64,000 nucleotides of DNA from Nereocystis luetkeana (taxonomy: Eukaryota > Sar > Phaeophyceae > Laminariales > Laminariaceae): NCBI GenBank assembly GCA_031213475.1, contig JARUPZ010000024.1, forward strand, positions 1,302,001 to 1,366,000. Reading direction: 5' to 3'. Positions 35,113-47,572 of this stretch are shown here, in pieces. The notes beneath the pieces are model-generated. The model searched no databases. It was not told the DNA's origin and saw only the letters and a program-made list of their open reading frames with translations. The position numbers and the translations under genes are program-made. How positions within the stretch are numbered: the stretch's first letter is position 1; each line of letters opens with the position of its first letter.

Positions 35113-36495
35113 GTTTGCTGCAGTAAGTGCTCGGCCGCGTTCTGCTGCTGCTGGACGAGCAACGAGCGCCCGAGACAACTTTATCGCCAACAACAACAGA
35201 TGTCACGATGTCACTACTATCGCCAACGACAACACATGACATGCCACCATCTACAGCAGCAGCAGCAGCAGCAGCAGTAGTCAGTGATGAATCGGGCACT
35301 ACGACGCAGCAGTAGTTTTACTCTGTAGCACAGCAGTATGCTGTGCTGTTATGCTGTGCTGTTGTTACGTATCGTATCCATGTACTCGTACAGACTACAA
35401 CAGCAGCAGCAGTAGACTGCGTGCCCTTTCGCTTTTTTTTGCTTGCCTGGTGGATCACTCCGTTTATCTGCAGCGCCCAGATCTTGCACCATGTGTTGCA
35501 CTCTCCCGTGACCTTCCTGGGTGACCCTCGCCGGTAGACCGTTGGCGCTGCCATATTTGAAGTACTGTTGCAGTACCGTGAAGAACACAGCAGCAGCAGA
35601 CCCCCGACTCGTACTTGTATTTTCTGCGCGAACCGCCGCAAACTGCCTTTTTTGCTGCTCACTACTGCTGACGCAAAGAAAATAAATGTAAATAAACCCA
35701 AGATAGGTACGCGTAGTGGCCCGAGGGGTGTCACAAGGAAGAAACGTTACAGTCAGGCTGCCGGCTGCGAGTGAAAGTGGCAGCAGAGCAAGGGTGGGTT
35801 ATGAGGGGTGTGATGTGGGCCAAAGAAGCGGGTCGACACCTCGCCACGGGGCTGTGTGTTCGTGTGTGGGTGCATGTTATTGCTGTAGAAGGTCTTCGAT
35901 CGTGCTGACAGGGGAGAGGGCGCTGAAATATAATTAAAGTTTCCCGACGCGGAATGCGGAATTCGAATAAAAAGCGGTGGTGTTTCTTTCTTCAAGAGCA
36001 CTGTTTTTTTGTATGATATGTATCCACATCAGTAAAGCAGGTTCGTATACATGTTTTCAAGCGAGGTTCTCTCCACGCTATTAGGCTGCTTGCTGCGGGA
36101 GGCATGGGAGGCAAGGGACAAGAAGGAGAGGAGATGAAGTCCAGGACAGTATGTATGTGGTGGTTGTGTGGGTGCTCGGCGTCCTTACCGCCACGGGGTA
36201 TGTTCAACACCAATCCGCACCAAAACTCGAAAGACGACAACAACTACTATTATTAATATTAATACTCTGTTATTATGGCTGCTTGCTGTTGGATACCTGG
36301 TACCAGGTGCTACAGCTGCAGCAGGTGCTACAGCTGCAGCACAGCAGCAGCAGTGTTCTTTCTACTGCAGCTATTAATACCTTCCAGCACAACCATCAGT
36401 GTCTGTGAGGCGATTCTCAAAATCCATCTACGAGAGAGATAAGCTCTGGTAACAAAACTAGGACACAGTATACTGCAATATATTATCTTACAGCC

Positions 36496-36918
36496 GGTCG
36501 CCCCGGTGGTTCAAGTGGTTAACCTCGAATTCTACTTGTTGTGTCTGAGTCCTGGGTTCGAGCCCCAGGTGGGTCGGACATTTGACTTTATTTTATAAAA
36601 TGATGGTATATATATGTCAGCTGTGTGTGAGTTCGACTGATTACATAGTTGATACTCAACTTTGCAAAAATAAAAATAAAAAAGGATTCCATTGTTGAGA
36701 GCGCCTTGCAGGGTGGGTATAGGCACAATTCGATGCGAGTCGAGGAGGGGAGAAAAGGCTGAAATCTTCTCGCGATAAAAATGAAGGCACGTACCCGTAC
36801 AGCGGGAAGGGGGTAGAAGAGCCTGCTATGTGACCCCGGATCTGAGTTACGAGTTGGAAGGAGAGAGAAAAGAAGATGTGCGAAGATAATAAATGGGATG
36901 AGCAAAAAAAAAAAAAAA
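36496..36918 (+). mobile_element. tRNA-derived SINE, copy 3, with internal insertion
   Basis: A complete head with GTGGTTCAAGTGGTTAACC and GGGTTCGAGCCCC, the body and a 15 bp poly-A tail. Between the head and body about 65 bp of unrelated A/T-rich sequence (about 36,594-36,660) is inserted. Confidence 0.88.
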
Positions 36919-37066
36919 GGGTGAAAACAGAGTAGTATTAGTAGACCATTATGTATACAGTATACCAGGTATACTGCACCTACTACTATTAGTACTATTA
37001 ATATTAATACTACGAGAGAGAGATAAGCTCTGGTAACAAAACTAGGGCAGAGTAGTACTGCATTTT

Positions 37067-38100
37067 ATGTTACAGTGTAAAAACAGAGTAGGCCATTCAA
37101 GTACACGTCACACCTATACTATTAATATTAACTGGAGAAAAGCTCCCCAAACGAAGATTCAAACGGGAACCGAGTTGGAATCTATCGTACGCGCGTACGA
37201 CTCCTGTCCTACGAGACACACAGGGTTGCTCCAAGGTTGCTCTGCTGTGCTACAATACCGACACGTACGTGCGCTATGAAGTCGGAGGCGGGAAAACAGC
37301 AGGAGGATTGCCTCCTCCTGCTATCGACGTACACAGCACGCACCAGGTGTTTTTGTGTGGTCCTTCCTCCCGTGAGCTGGGGTCACTTCGCCTGGTTGAA
37401 ATGGTGTGTGCTGGTGCGCCCTGCTCCGTGCTCTCTCGCCAATCCTCCCAGCGGAATAATTAACATGTACGATCGTATTATTCCAATTCGAATCAGAAAT
37501 TTCTTTGCGCCCAATATGTTGTGCTTTCTGCCATTATCTACTTGTTGGTAGTAAAAAAAAACAAAAAGTAAATACTTGTACATGTTGTTGTTGTTGTTCT
37601 CACATTAACTCTCTGACGAAGGAGTCCGTGGTCACACAAAGGTGCTGGAGCCCTAGGAAGATCCGAAAAACCAAAAAAAATAACGAAAATTCGGCTGCCT
37701 CAAAATACACGAGACGAAAAAAGCGCACACAAGATAAAACCAATGTGCAAAACTGAACTAACATGGCCGCGGGTATATCCTCTCAACTGTAACATAGAAG
37801 AGTACCCCCGTTCCCACCACTAACCAACTCGTGGCTGCTGACTACAGCGGATGCTGTTTTAAGTGCTGCCTGCACCGTACGAAACGCACGGTAGTCGTGA
37901 AAACGAAAGAGGAACACACCTGCCTGCTATCTGAGGTGCTGTCAGAGTGAAGACTCGCGGATATGCAGTCAAAAAAGGAGCAATCGAACCTTACTACCAC
38001 AAGAATATCAACGATCGCCATAATCTCTTCCTGGACTGCACAAAAAAGTGCAGCACAGAGTTATGATACCACGTCCCTGATAATTGCGTAGGTTATTCCC
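37067..38100. other. Stretch without a convincing gene
   Basis: Contains a copy of the (TTG)n-CTCACATTAACTC repeat at 37,580-37,660. Other open frames are short and without splice partners. Confidence 0.45.
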
Positions 38101-38110
38101 CATGAAGGGT

Positions 38111-41100
38111 ATGTGTGTGTTCTTCACATTAAACCGTTCTTTCTACCCGTCGACATCCAGCACAACCAGTGTCCGTGCCGATTCTTCAATCCTAGAAGAG
38201 ATACAAGTTCTGTGGTCACAAAGCTACGCCACAGAGATACTACGTTGCCACGTGTGCAGTGTGAACTGCAGTGGGCAATGCAAAGCCATGTCATCATACT
38301 AGATACGACAGGCACGACATACGCAATCTATGAAATAGTGAAACGAAAAGAAACAATCAAAGAGAAAACAAAAACAAGGTAGACAAATCGAAAAAGAAAA
38401 AGAAGAAAAATGAAAGCAAAATCTAAGAGAAGCAATCTGTCGTGCCCCCCCCCCCGCAGGCGAGGTGGCCAACACTTGAAAAAGAACGAGCTGGAAAAAA
38501 GAAGAAATAACAAAAAACACCACTGCTTGTGAACAGAGTAAGACAAAGAACCAAGGAGAAAGTAACAAGGAAAAATAACAAAGGGGAAATAACAGGCAGA
38601 CCAAAGCCCAAAGCACCCTCCAGGTGGCGGCAGCAGCTTGTGGTACGAGTAGTATAGCCAGGTTCTCCCTGCTAATCCGCCTGGTACCTTGCTACCCAGA
38701 CTGCCGTCTCCGCCCTGCGTTCGTCAACTATGCCCAGCCCCTTGGCGTCAGACAATACGAGCCGAGCAGAGCAGGTTCGTCTTCCAACCACGCCACACGG
38801 CTCCTTGAGTACGGCTTATCAATCAGAAAAGGAAGAGGAAGAGGAAAAATGAAATGAAAATCACGGAGAGTCAGCGCAAGAAAGAAAAAAAAAAAAAAAA
38901 AAAAAAAAAAACTAAAAGAGAAGACAAGGGAAGAAGACCACGTTCGAGCCAGCTGCACCAGTTGGTAGCACTAGTAGTATGGTCATATTCTACTTCCTAG
39001 TCGACTTGGTGCCTTGCTACCCTGTCTGCCATCTCCTTCCTACTTTCGTCTACCGCCGTTTCCCTTCTACCCCTCCTGTTCCCCCCCCTCTCCGCATTGC
39101 CTCGGTCGGGCTGTATGCCACTTCTCCTGTTGCCCCCTCCCCCCCCGTTCCTTTGGGCACCATCCACGGCGGATGCGCGGCGCTGTCTACTCATCTCAGC
39201 CTCAGCCTCGTGCCACCTCACCATGAACCGTTCGGCTGCTTCAAGGATCCCCCGGTACCACTTCCCCACCTTTTTGGCTGCAGTGGATCACAACGCGGTC
39301 TCAACTCCAAACACCAAGGGGGCAACTTCCGTTGACCCTTCGGTGGCTCGGAACTCCCTAAGGTCTTCGACTATGCATCTATGCCAAGTCTTACACTGTC
39401 CGCCTGGTCTCGGGTTCTCCCCATCAGCTATCGTCCCGAGCATTACCCGATTGGGTAATCGCTCCTTGCTTTGCCGTGCCACGCCCCCCGCAAAGAAGAG
39501 CCGCCGTTTACGAATGGTCGTTTCGATGCTCTCGCAACGTGTCATCTTGAGGGCCTTCGCGTACGAGAGGGTGGCATGGTCAGTATGAAGTCGGCGCTGG
39601 AAGCCAATGACTCGCAACAGGACTTGGTGGTGAGCCGTTCGAAGCTTGGCAAAGTGTTCCGCTCTGAGGGTCCACGTCACACACCCGTACAGCAGGGTCT
39701 CAATCACCTCGGCCTTCAGCATTCGGACTTTAAGGCTAAGGGGGGCGGTCGTCCTATCATACAACTCCGGGCCGAACCGTTTGAGGCATGCTCGCATGAG
39801 GCGGATCCGTCGGTCGATTTCGAGCAAGAGGTCAGCGTTTTCGTGGATAACGCCGCCTAGGTATAAGAACTGGGTCGTCTGCTTATACCTCTGACCTGCC
39901 GCTTCGATGACGAGCGGTGGTGCGAGGGTTGTCCGGTCTGGTGTTTGTAGGACCATTGTCTCAGTCTTCTTTTCCGACACCGTGAGGCCTGCTGCTTCGA
40001 AGACAGTCACGATGACTGTCATCATTTTTGCGAGCCCTTCAGCCGACTTCGAGACAATTCCTGCATCGTCGGCGTACAACATGCCCCATACAGACCTTCG
40101 CACGCACGCCAATGGCTCCTCCTTCCCTGTTCGAACTACTCCAGCTTCCCAGAGTTGGACCAAATCCCTTACAATGGCTTCGTCTTGGCTGAAGCGTACT
40201 AGTACGACGTGTAACGCAGCAGCGAAGAACACGTTGAACAGTAACGGTGATAGTCGCAGCCTTGCCGCAGCCCCTGCGTGACATCAAACCATTCCGAGAG
40301 CTCGCCGTCATCAGTACGCACGCGAGCCCGCATGCCATCGTGGAAATTACGGATAATTCTCAGCATCTTGGTTGGTACGCCAAAGCGTGTGAGTACCTTC
40401 CATAACAGCTCTCGGTCGACAGAGTCGTACGCTTTCTGCAGATCGATGAAGCACACGTATAAGGGGATTTTCCTCTGTCGTCCGAGCTCTTGCAGCCGGC
40501 GCACGACGAACAACATATCAATCGTTGATCGTGCGGGGCGGAAGCCGCACTGTTCCTCGGGGAGTAGTTCCTCGGTCTCGCAGTAGTTGCTGAGGCGGGA
40601 CGCGACGATTTTCAACAACACTTTGCCTGCGTGGGCAACAAGCGAAATCCCTCTATAGTTGTTGCAGTCAGTTCGATCCTTCTTTTTGTGAAGGACCTTG
40701 ATGATCGCATCTTTCCATTGCTGAGGGACTTCTCCTGTTAACCAAACATTGACAAGGATGTTGTGAAAGCGCTGGGCGAATGCCGGGTGGTCGATTTTTA
40801 GGAGTTCGACCGGGAGACCATCTGGCCCGACAGCTTTCCAATTCGACATCCCCTTAAGTGCTTCGGTCATCTCGTCTATGGATGGTTCATCTTCAAGCGA
40901 CAGTTTAGGCGGTCGCGGTGGCAAGAGGTCGATGATCGTGGGATCGAGTTTATATACAACTCGTTAAACTACAAAGACCAGCAGTGACGACGTGTATAAC
41001 AAGTACCGGTAGATACTATTCTGCCTCGTGAAAAACAATACCAGGAAAAAAACAAACTATGACTGCTTCTCTCGTGATGATAGTGTGCGCGCAGATCATG

Positions 41101-42022
41101 GGTCTCCATGCACCGTCCTCCTGCCGCTCTTCATGGCCGCCTCATCGCCTTGGCCCAATCCACCCGCTCCTTTGCGCGTGCACTCGTTGCCATTCCCTTC
41201 CAGTCGTTTCCCTTTCTCCGTCATCCTGAAAAACAAAATGCTCCTCGCACTTGCGGTTCTGATCTGGAAAATAAAAATTCTCGCGCAGGGGGAGGTCAAT
41301 CCGTCTCTTCCCCGCACGTCGACGCTCAGTCTCCCTCCTCCCTCGTCGTCGAATCCAGCCTCCTACCGGCGCAATAGACTGTGCCGTAGTGTGGCCTGTG
41401 GTGGCGCCTGCCTCCGCGCACGGACATCTGGGTAGCAAGGTACCAGGCGGATTAGCAGGGAGAACCTGGCTATACTACTCGTACCACAAGCTGCTGCCGC
41501 CACCTAGAAGGTGCTTTGGGCTTTGGTCTGCCTGTTATTTCCCCTTTGTTATTTTTTCCTTGTTACTTTCTCCTTGGTTCTTTGTCTTACTCTGTTCACA
41601 AGCAGTGGTGTCTTTCGTTATTTCTTCTTTTTTCCAGCTCGTTCTTTTTCAAGTGTAGGCCACCTCGCCTGCGGGGGGGGGGGCACGACAGATTGTTTCT
41701 CTTAGATTTTGCTTTCATTTTTCTTCTTTTTCTTTTTCGACTTGTCTACCTTGTTTTTGTTTTCTCTTTGATTGTTTCTTTTCGTTTCACTATTTCATAG
41801 ATTGCGTATGTCGTGCCTGTCGTATCTAGTATGATGACATGGCTTTGCATTGCCCACTGCAGTTCACACTGCACACGTGGCAACGTAGTATCTCTGTGGC
41901 GTAGCTTTGTGACCACAGAACTTGTATCTCTTCTAGGATGGAAGAATCGGCACGGACACTGGTTGTGCTGGATGTCGACGGGTAGAAAGAACGGTTTAAT
42001 GTGAAGAACACACACACACACA
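38111..42022. mobile_element. 3.9 kb element with about 590 bp terminal inverted repeats
   Basis: Left arm (about 38,111-38,701) and right arm (about 41,426-42,022) are nearly identical reverse complements. They start at GT/CA runs next to TTCTTCACATTAAACCG and end at TTGCTACCCAGA. Both arms carry the same poly-C/poly-G stretch. A diverged repeat of the inner arm edge lies at about 38,990-39,050. The 2.7 kb centre holds a reverse-transcriptase remnant on the minus strand. No clear target duplication was found. It may be a foldback element that captured a LINE, or an inverted duplication around one. Confidence 0.7.
39288..40924 (-). pseudogene. LINE-type reverse transcriptase, frameshifted and 5' truncated
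   Basis: The first frame (40,924-40,199) has the non-LTR RT order: [57 protein letters not shown] (motif A Asp) and TQGLRQGC. One base is missing at about 40,253, after GGCTGC. The second frame (from there to TGA at 39,288) continues with FFAAALH, the catalytic GMLYADDAG, LTVSEKKTETM (thumb) and a C-terminal RKRRLFFAGGVARQ region. No endonuclease domain lies upstream. With one inserted G the two frames would fuse, so the copy is young or the base is a sequencing loss. The enzyme would copy its RNA at a nicked target in the nucleus. Confidence 0.92.
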
Positions 42023-42387
42023 CACCCCGATTGAGCATTGCTGCTCTGCCGCAGCTGCCTCAAAAAGACGCGCGAATCGTAGGTGTCCGTGCCTGACGCA
42101 CCACGTACGACCCAACTCTACTGCCGCCTGAGCCTCGCGGCCACAGGCAGCAGCGAGAAGGTATCACTCCTTGAGGGTGAGTCCGGCCTTACACCCGCCA
42201 GAAAGACCTACCCCACTCGCTATTAGCCGGATAGGGCATGCCTCGCAGCATTCCTTGCCGAGGCAGCGAGGGGAACGGAAGTACATATACCGGTATAGGT
42301 GACAAAAAGATGAACGAGATGAAACCTCCAAAAAGAAATTTGCCGAGATTTCGAGTGCCGCTTTTATGTTTGTGTGTGTGTTGTTCC

Positions 42388-42574
42388 GTCGACATGTATG
42401 AACGACGAAGGAAGAAAAAGCTGAAATGTTCTCGCGATAAAAATGAAGGCACGTACCGTAGCGGCAAGGGGGTAGAAGAGCCTGCTATGTGACCCCGGAT
42501 CTGAGTTACGAGTGGGAAGGAGAGAGAGAGAGGAAGATGTGCGAAGATAATGAATGGGATGAGCAAAAAAAAAA
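42388..42574 (+). mobile_element. tRNA-derived SINE, copy 4 (3' part only)
   Basis: Starts within the body near GAAAAAGCTGAAATGTTCTC and ends AATGGGATGAGC plus 9 A. The tRNA-like head is missing. Confidence 0.8.
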
Positions 42575-42978
42575 TGTATAGAAGCATATGATATCATATT
42601 GATATCAACTGCATTACAGACTATACGCTTTTAATAGGGTTTGGGAGAGAAAAAATAATAGTTTGGTGTGTATGTGTGGGGGTGTGTGGTTCCACAATGG
42701 AGAGATACCTGGTACCTGGTACTGTGGTACTGGGATGTGCCACTCGTAGGAAGATCACAGCGGCATTGGCACAGCAGTTTGGTAACAGCAGCAGCTGCTA
42801 CAGAACCAGCAGTATATTTGCGAGAGGATCGACGGGGCCGAGGATTTACGGGGGGAGTATAGAGATACAGCACATCATACATGGTGCCTTCGGTCACGAT
42901 CTCCCACCCACTCATCATCCGATTGTTGCGTCAGGAGCAGGGGAGAGCAGGGGGGGCGGGGGGGGGGGGGGGGGGGGT

Positions 42979-43385
42979 TGATCACAGAAGCTGTCGGACG
43001 CGTGCACGTGATACACGCGTGGTCTACACCATGAATGATCGTTGAGGAGGAGCAAATAAAATACTAGTTACAATAAGCCAAACACAACACACACCAGGTG
43101 GATCAATACCTTTCTGTCAGAGACCCTACCACATGAACCACACACAGGAGGTAAGCCGCACCAAGATTGTCACCGGCTGCACCACTCACATATAGACAGG
43201 CAGTATCATTAACATCAAAGCCTGGGCCGTATCATTAACATCATCGACTGCTCCCGGAGGAGCAGCTCCATCCCTCCATCCACGAGGCATACTAAATAAT
43301 GCCCCCATACATAATACGAAACCCCACAATATATGAAACCCCCAATATCCGCAGACCCGTATCAAGCTACCGCATACCACAAACA
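42979..43385 (-). repeat. 3' LTR
   Basis: On the minus strand it starts TGTTTGTGGTATGCGGTAGC and ends GCTTCTGTGATCA. It differs from the other LTR by a few bases and indels (for example ATGAATGATCGTTG against ATGATCGTTG), so the insertion is not brand new. Confidence 0.88.
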
Positions 43386-43429
43386 GCCCCCCTATTCGGT
43401 GCTCGATACGATAGGTCTCGAGTATCTTA

Positions 43430-43560
43430 TCACCAATTGCCAGGTAAAACGGCAGCCCAAATTCCATCCTTCATCGTTGCCAAGGTAAAACGGCAATCCC
43501 AAATTCCACCCTTCAGAATCGATAATGTAAGACGGCAATCCCGATACCAAATCTTTCAAT
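43430..43560 (+). repeat. Three diverged units of about 45 bp
   Basis: GGTAAAACGGCARYCCAAATTCC-type units lie just inside the 3' LTR of the retrotransposon. Confidence 0.6.
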
Positions 43561-44108
43561 CTCGATTCCAGTGGAGACCTCCTAAAATACATCAAGACAG
43601 TAACTATGAGAAGGGAAAAAAACCAACAAACGTAAGCATGTTGGTAAAACCTTCAAACAAAATCAATAACACCGCCTTCACATAGATATCGTACCGCCCC
43701 ATAGCATCGGCCCTCCTGTTTTGCACTCTGGAAGAGCAGAACAACAGAACGTCTCTGATGTAGGACATCTCAAATCGAACTATAATAGCCCCTCTGCTAT
43801 TAGTAGGTGCTCACTCCGGGAGTATGCAAAAGTCAACAACATACTGCATCTAAATTTAAAAGTACTATGGATACTAGTGATTTTGGGTCCCCTGTACGTT
43901 GTGCATACTTAATCAATAGCCAATGGGTACGGCACGATTCATCAAGACCATCGGCATACCCTATTGGCGTATTAACATTACTCAACGCATGAGTACATCC
44001 CAATAATTTCTCCAATTCCCTAAAAATCACTCTTCTCCGTTCTCATCACCCAATACCCCCAAAATATCCGAAACCAAGAAACAAATGAAAGAAATCACCA
44101 CTAATTCA

Positions 44109-44336
44109 TCACAAAGTTAAGCCCAAAACGAAATATCTCAGCGGGCAACGGTTTGATGAGAAAATCGGCATGCTGCTCTGCCGACCGTACGTGTTGATCT
44201 CAGACTCCCCGTTAAACACATGCCTTAGACATCTACATCCAGTAGAGGAAAGCAATGAACAGACATCCGCGCACAAAATCACTCCACCAGAGACAGACCT
44301 CCGGTCAGTACCCTTTCGTGCATGGTCCGCATCCAC
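44109..44336 (-). pseudogene. Degenerate copia RNase H
   Basis: DADHARKGTDRRSVSGGVIL followed by LSST matches the Ty1/copia RNase H pattern (D-D-A-G-dxxdRrStSGy ... LSSTEAEY). Upstream in the same frame are TAA codons, and the sequence after LSST is scrambled, so it cannot code a working enzyme. A related scrap (NTPIGYADGLDES) lies at about 43,900-43,985. Confidence 0.6.
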
Positions 44337-44345
44337 TTATTATGA

Positions 44346-44480
44346 GCTCACTCCAACTGAACTGCACCATCTGCGATAGAAAGTCTTCGTCGTGTTACCG
44401 AGTACAGCTACTATGACACTCCAACTGAACTCCACTATCTGCGATAGAAAGGCTTCGTCGTGTTACCGAGTACAGCTACC
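44346..44480 (+). repeat. About 68 bp tandem duplication
   Basis: ACTCCAACTGAACT.CAC.ATCTGCGATAGAAAG.CTTCGTCGTGTTACCGAGTACAGCTAC occurs twice in a row, in the retrotransposon interior just upstream of the RNase H remnant. Confidence 0.85.
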
Positions 44481-45156
44481 ATTCCCCCCCCTGCTCGGTA
44501 GACGACAAAGCACTCAGCCAAAAAGTTGCGATGTCATTACGACTCCAAAATACCTCAACCATGAAAAAATAAAAAGAAATAAACTCACGTCCAAACACCC
44601 CACAACCCCACCTCTCAACCTCCGTCTCCTGCTCCCTACAATACGGATGCGACACTTGTCTTCCGCCGCGGCTCCATGTTGCCGCGACATGGACTACATC
44701 TCGCAAAGACGCAGGGTGCAGTGGGCAGTATCGGGTGGGTCAGCGTCAGAAATCAAGCCAGATCGTGCCAGAAACCGAGGTTACTCGTTAGATAACGAGT
44801 CACATCACTATGCACTATGTCTACGAGTAGAATCATGCCATCAAACCCCCCCTCATGATTTCACTCAAAACAATAGTGACAAGACAACGTCAGTACCGAT
44901 TTCTATTCATAGTTCGTCTTCCTCATATTCAAGTGGGTAATTGGCAACGCAGGTACGTCCGTTTTGCCATTACAACTCGCGGCCTGGGTAGACACAGCAG
45001 TACCAGGTATGGAATCAGGTAGCAGACGTGGTGCGGTTCCCTCATACCCTCTGGTTAATATACGAGTACGTGAACAGCAGCTGCGGTGGAAATGTTTCTG
45101 TCATATAAGACATACCAGGTATCAGGTACACCACGCCTTCCGTAATATTGCACACT

Positions 45157-46770
45157 TCATTTGAGAACATACCAGCCAAACACAAAGAAAGCACAGAAAA
45201 GGACAAACAAAAAAGAACAAACAAAAAAGATCCAGTCCACCAAAACTAAAGTGGGTGACACTGGAAAAATATTACATGCCTGTTTCCCAGGGTCGAACGG
45301 GAAATCTCGCTTGCCGCTGCTGCCGCCGCTGCTGCCGCCGCTGCTAGTCCCCGCCCCCTCGTAATCCCCGTTTCCCCATCTGCCACCATACCCCCCCCAA
45401 ACCGAGCCAGATCCGTATTCCCAGCCACTCGGTGCCAGCCTCGCCCATATGAGTTTCCCCCGGTCGAAGGGGTACGTTGACCCCCCCTTCTGACCGGAGT
45501 TGCGCACCTCGGACACAGCAACACCAAGCTTCACGACCTCAGGCTCAGCATAACCAAGGCCCACCACCTCGGACACATCAACACCAAGGTCCACCACCTC
45601 AGGCTTAGCATCACCGAGATCCACCACGTTGGACAAAGCAAGACCAAGCTCCACCTCGGACACAGCAAGACCAAGCTCCACCACCTCGAACACGGCAACA
45701 CCAAGCTCCACCTCGGGCTTAGCATCACCGAGCTCCACCATGTCGGACAAAGCAACACCAAGCTCCACCTCGGACACAGCAAGACCAAGCTCCACCTCGG
45801 ACACAGCAAGACCAAGCTTCACCACCTCGGGCTTAGCATCACCGAGATCCACGACGTTGGACAAAGCAACACCAAGGTCCACGACCTCAGGGTAATCCTG
45901 CTGCAGCACAGACGTTACACGCGGCTCTTCAGCATCACAGAGCTCGTTCGGTGGAGGCTCGCGTCGGCAACTCCACACCACATCGGTTGAGCAGCTCGTT
46001 GCCGAGCTCGTCGCTGTCGGCTCCACCCGTGGCTGCTGGGGCGCCGGCGTTCCAGCCTGCGGCGTACTGTAGTAGTTCGGCGCGTAGACGACAGCAGGCT
46101 GGGCAGTGATACACTGCCTGGCCATGCGACCATGAAAGATGAAGTCGTCGCACACACTGTTGGGTGCACGGCAAATCACATCCCTATGCCCTCGGGCGCC
46201 ACACCGTGCGCACATGTAGGATCCGTACATCGACGCTGCTGCAGGCGGAGGGGACTCAGGCTGATACCACACGCGATCGGTGTTACCAGCCGCCCCAGTG
46301 CACCACTCCGAAGCAGTATGTGGCTGCCGCCGTTGCTGCTGCTGCTGCTGATGATGATGATGATGATAATTCTGGCCTCCACCCCAGCGTTGCTGCTGTT
46401 GAGGCTGAGGCTGTTGCTGCCCTCGGCCTCCATACTGCCGCCGATGATGCTGCTCCGCGGTGCCACTGTATTGCCGCTGCTGCTGTTGCTGTGGCTGTTG
46501 TTGTCCATACGACCGCTGCTGCTGCTGCTGCTGCTGCTGCTGTTCATACTGCCACCGCTGCTGCTGCTGTGGCTGTTGCTGTCCATACGACCGCTGCTGC
46601 TGCTGCTGCTGTGGCTGTTGTTGTCCATACGACCGCTGCTGCTGCTGCTGTCCATACTGCCTTTGCTGTTGCTGTCCATACTGCGTTAGCTGCGCTGGTG
46701 TGGCCCGCCGCCTCCATCTCGTCGTTCCTGCTGCGCATCCATATCAAGCAGCTCCTCCATTTGCGCCATA
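45157..46770 (-). CDS. Gag-like protein: Gln-rich region, zinc knuckle, Val-Glu-Leu repeats
   Basis: A frame starting MAQMEELLDMDAQQERRDGG (46,770) runs to a stop at 46,686. The main frame, open from 46,743 to 45,157, lacks an ATG at its head, so a frameshift near 46,700 probably joins them. The main frame reads YGQQQQQRSYGQQQPQ-type repeats and a His run, then CARCGARGHRDVIC (a perfect CCHC knuckle). Next comes CDDFIFHGRMARQC, a second knuckle with Phe and Arg in place of a Cys and the His. A repeat region follows (VVDLGVALSNV, VELGLAVSEV; about 45,510-45,890), then a Gly-rich stretch and a hydrophobic C terminus. In retroelements such proteins package the RNA. It lies directly after the 5' LTR. 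Confidence 0.7.
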
Positions 46771-46866
46771 CCACCACAGACGCCCTTCCACCAGTAGGTG
46801 CTCTCCTCTAACACAGTATATAACCCTTCAGCGTCCTCCGGGCCCGGAGTCACACGATATCGTGTT

Positions 46867-47278
46867 TGATCACAGAAGCTGTCGGACGCGTGCACGTGAT
46901 ACACGCGTGGTCTACACCATGATCGTTGAGGAGGAGCAAATAAAATACTAGTTGCAATAAGCCAAACACAACACACACCAGGTGGATCAATACCTTTCTG
47001 TCAGAGACCCCACCACATGAACCACACACAGGAGGTAAGCCGCACCAAGATTGTCACCGGCTGCACCACTCACATATAGACAGGCAGACAGGCAGTATCA
47101 TTAACATCAAAGCCTGGGCCGTATCATTAACATCATCGACTGCTCCCGGAGGAGCAGCTCCATCCCTCCATCCACGAGGCATACTAAATAATGCCCCGAT
47201 ACATAATACGAAACCCCACAATATATGAAACCCCCAAATATCCGCAGACCCGTATCAAGCTACCGCATACCACAAACA
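46867..47278 (-). repeat. 5' LTR
   Basis: Same ends as the 3' LTR. On the minus strand the bases after its CA end are AACACGATATCGTGTGACTC, which do not match the usual initiator-tRNA primer site. It is followed on the plus strand by 14 G. Confidence 0.88.
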
Positions 47279-47455
47279 GGGGGGGGGGGGGGCGTTTTCT
47301 TGAAGAGTATTTTTTTGGGCTAAGCATCTTTGGCCTCTTTTTGCCTCTCTTGTCTGTCTCTTTGGTGTGCCTCCTCTCGGGCCTTTTGGATTTAGAAGCA
47401 TTGCAAAAAGTACTGCGTGCGGCTGTGCTGCAGCACAAAGCTGCACAACTATGTA

Positions 47456-47572
47456 TCACGGGGGACCATAGTAAATAGACCTACGGTATACACAAAGAAA
47501 AAACTACCATATATATTTACCTGTTTTTACTACCGCAACATTTATTTGGTGTATTTACTATATATACGGTAT
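47456..47572. mobile_element. MITE family A, degenerate copy 5
   Basis: Left end TCACGGGGGACCATAGTAAATAG after TA. The right end (ATTTACTATATATACGGTA) has lost the G/C-rich tip. Confidence 0.55.

Larger units (their letters stand above)
42979..47278 (-). mobile_element. Ty1/copia-type LTR retrotransposon, pol mostly deleted
   Basis: Two direct repeats of about 410 bp (42,979-43,385 and 46,867-47,278), each TG...CA at its ends on both strands, bound a 3.5 kb interior. On the minus strand a polypurine tract (AATAGGGGGG) lies one base before the 3' LTR, which sets the orientation. Inside are a gag-like frame (46,770-45,157) and a degenerate RNase H (about 44,336-44,109). I see no intact integrase or reverse transcriptase. 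Both outer flanks are G homopolymers, so it entered a poly-G tract and the target duplication is hidden in it. Copia assignment rests on the RNase H. Confidence 0.85.

Noticed and set aside
44392-44940. 182-codon plus-strand open frame
   Set aside because: Antisense to the retrotransposon interior, contains its tandem duplication, and shows no domain.
46132-46811. Plus-strand frames opposite the gag region
   Set aside because: Low-complexity shadows of the CAG-rich minus-strand gag.
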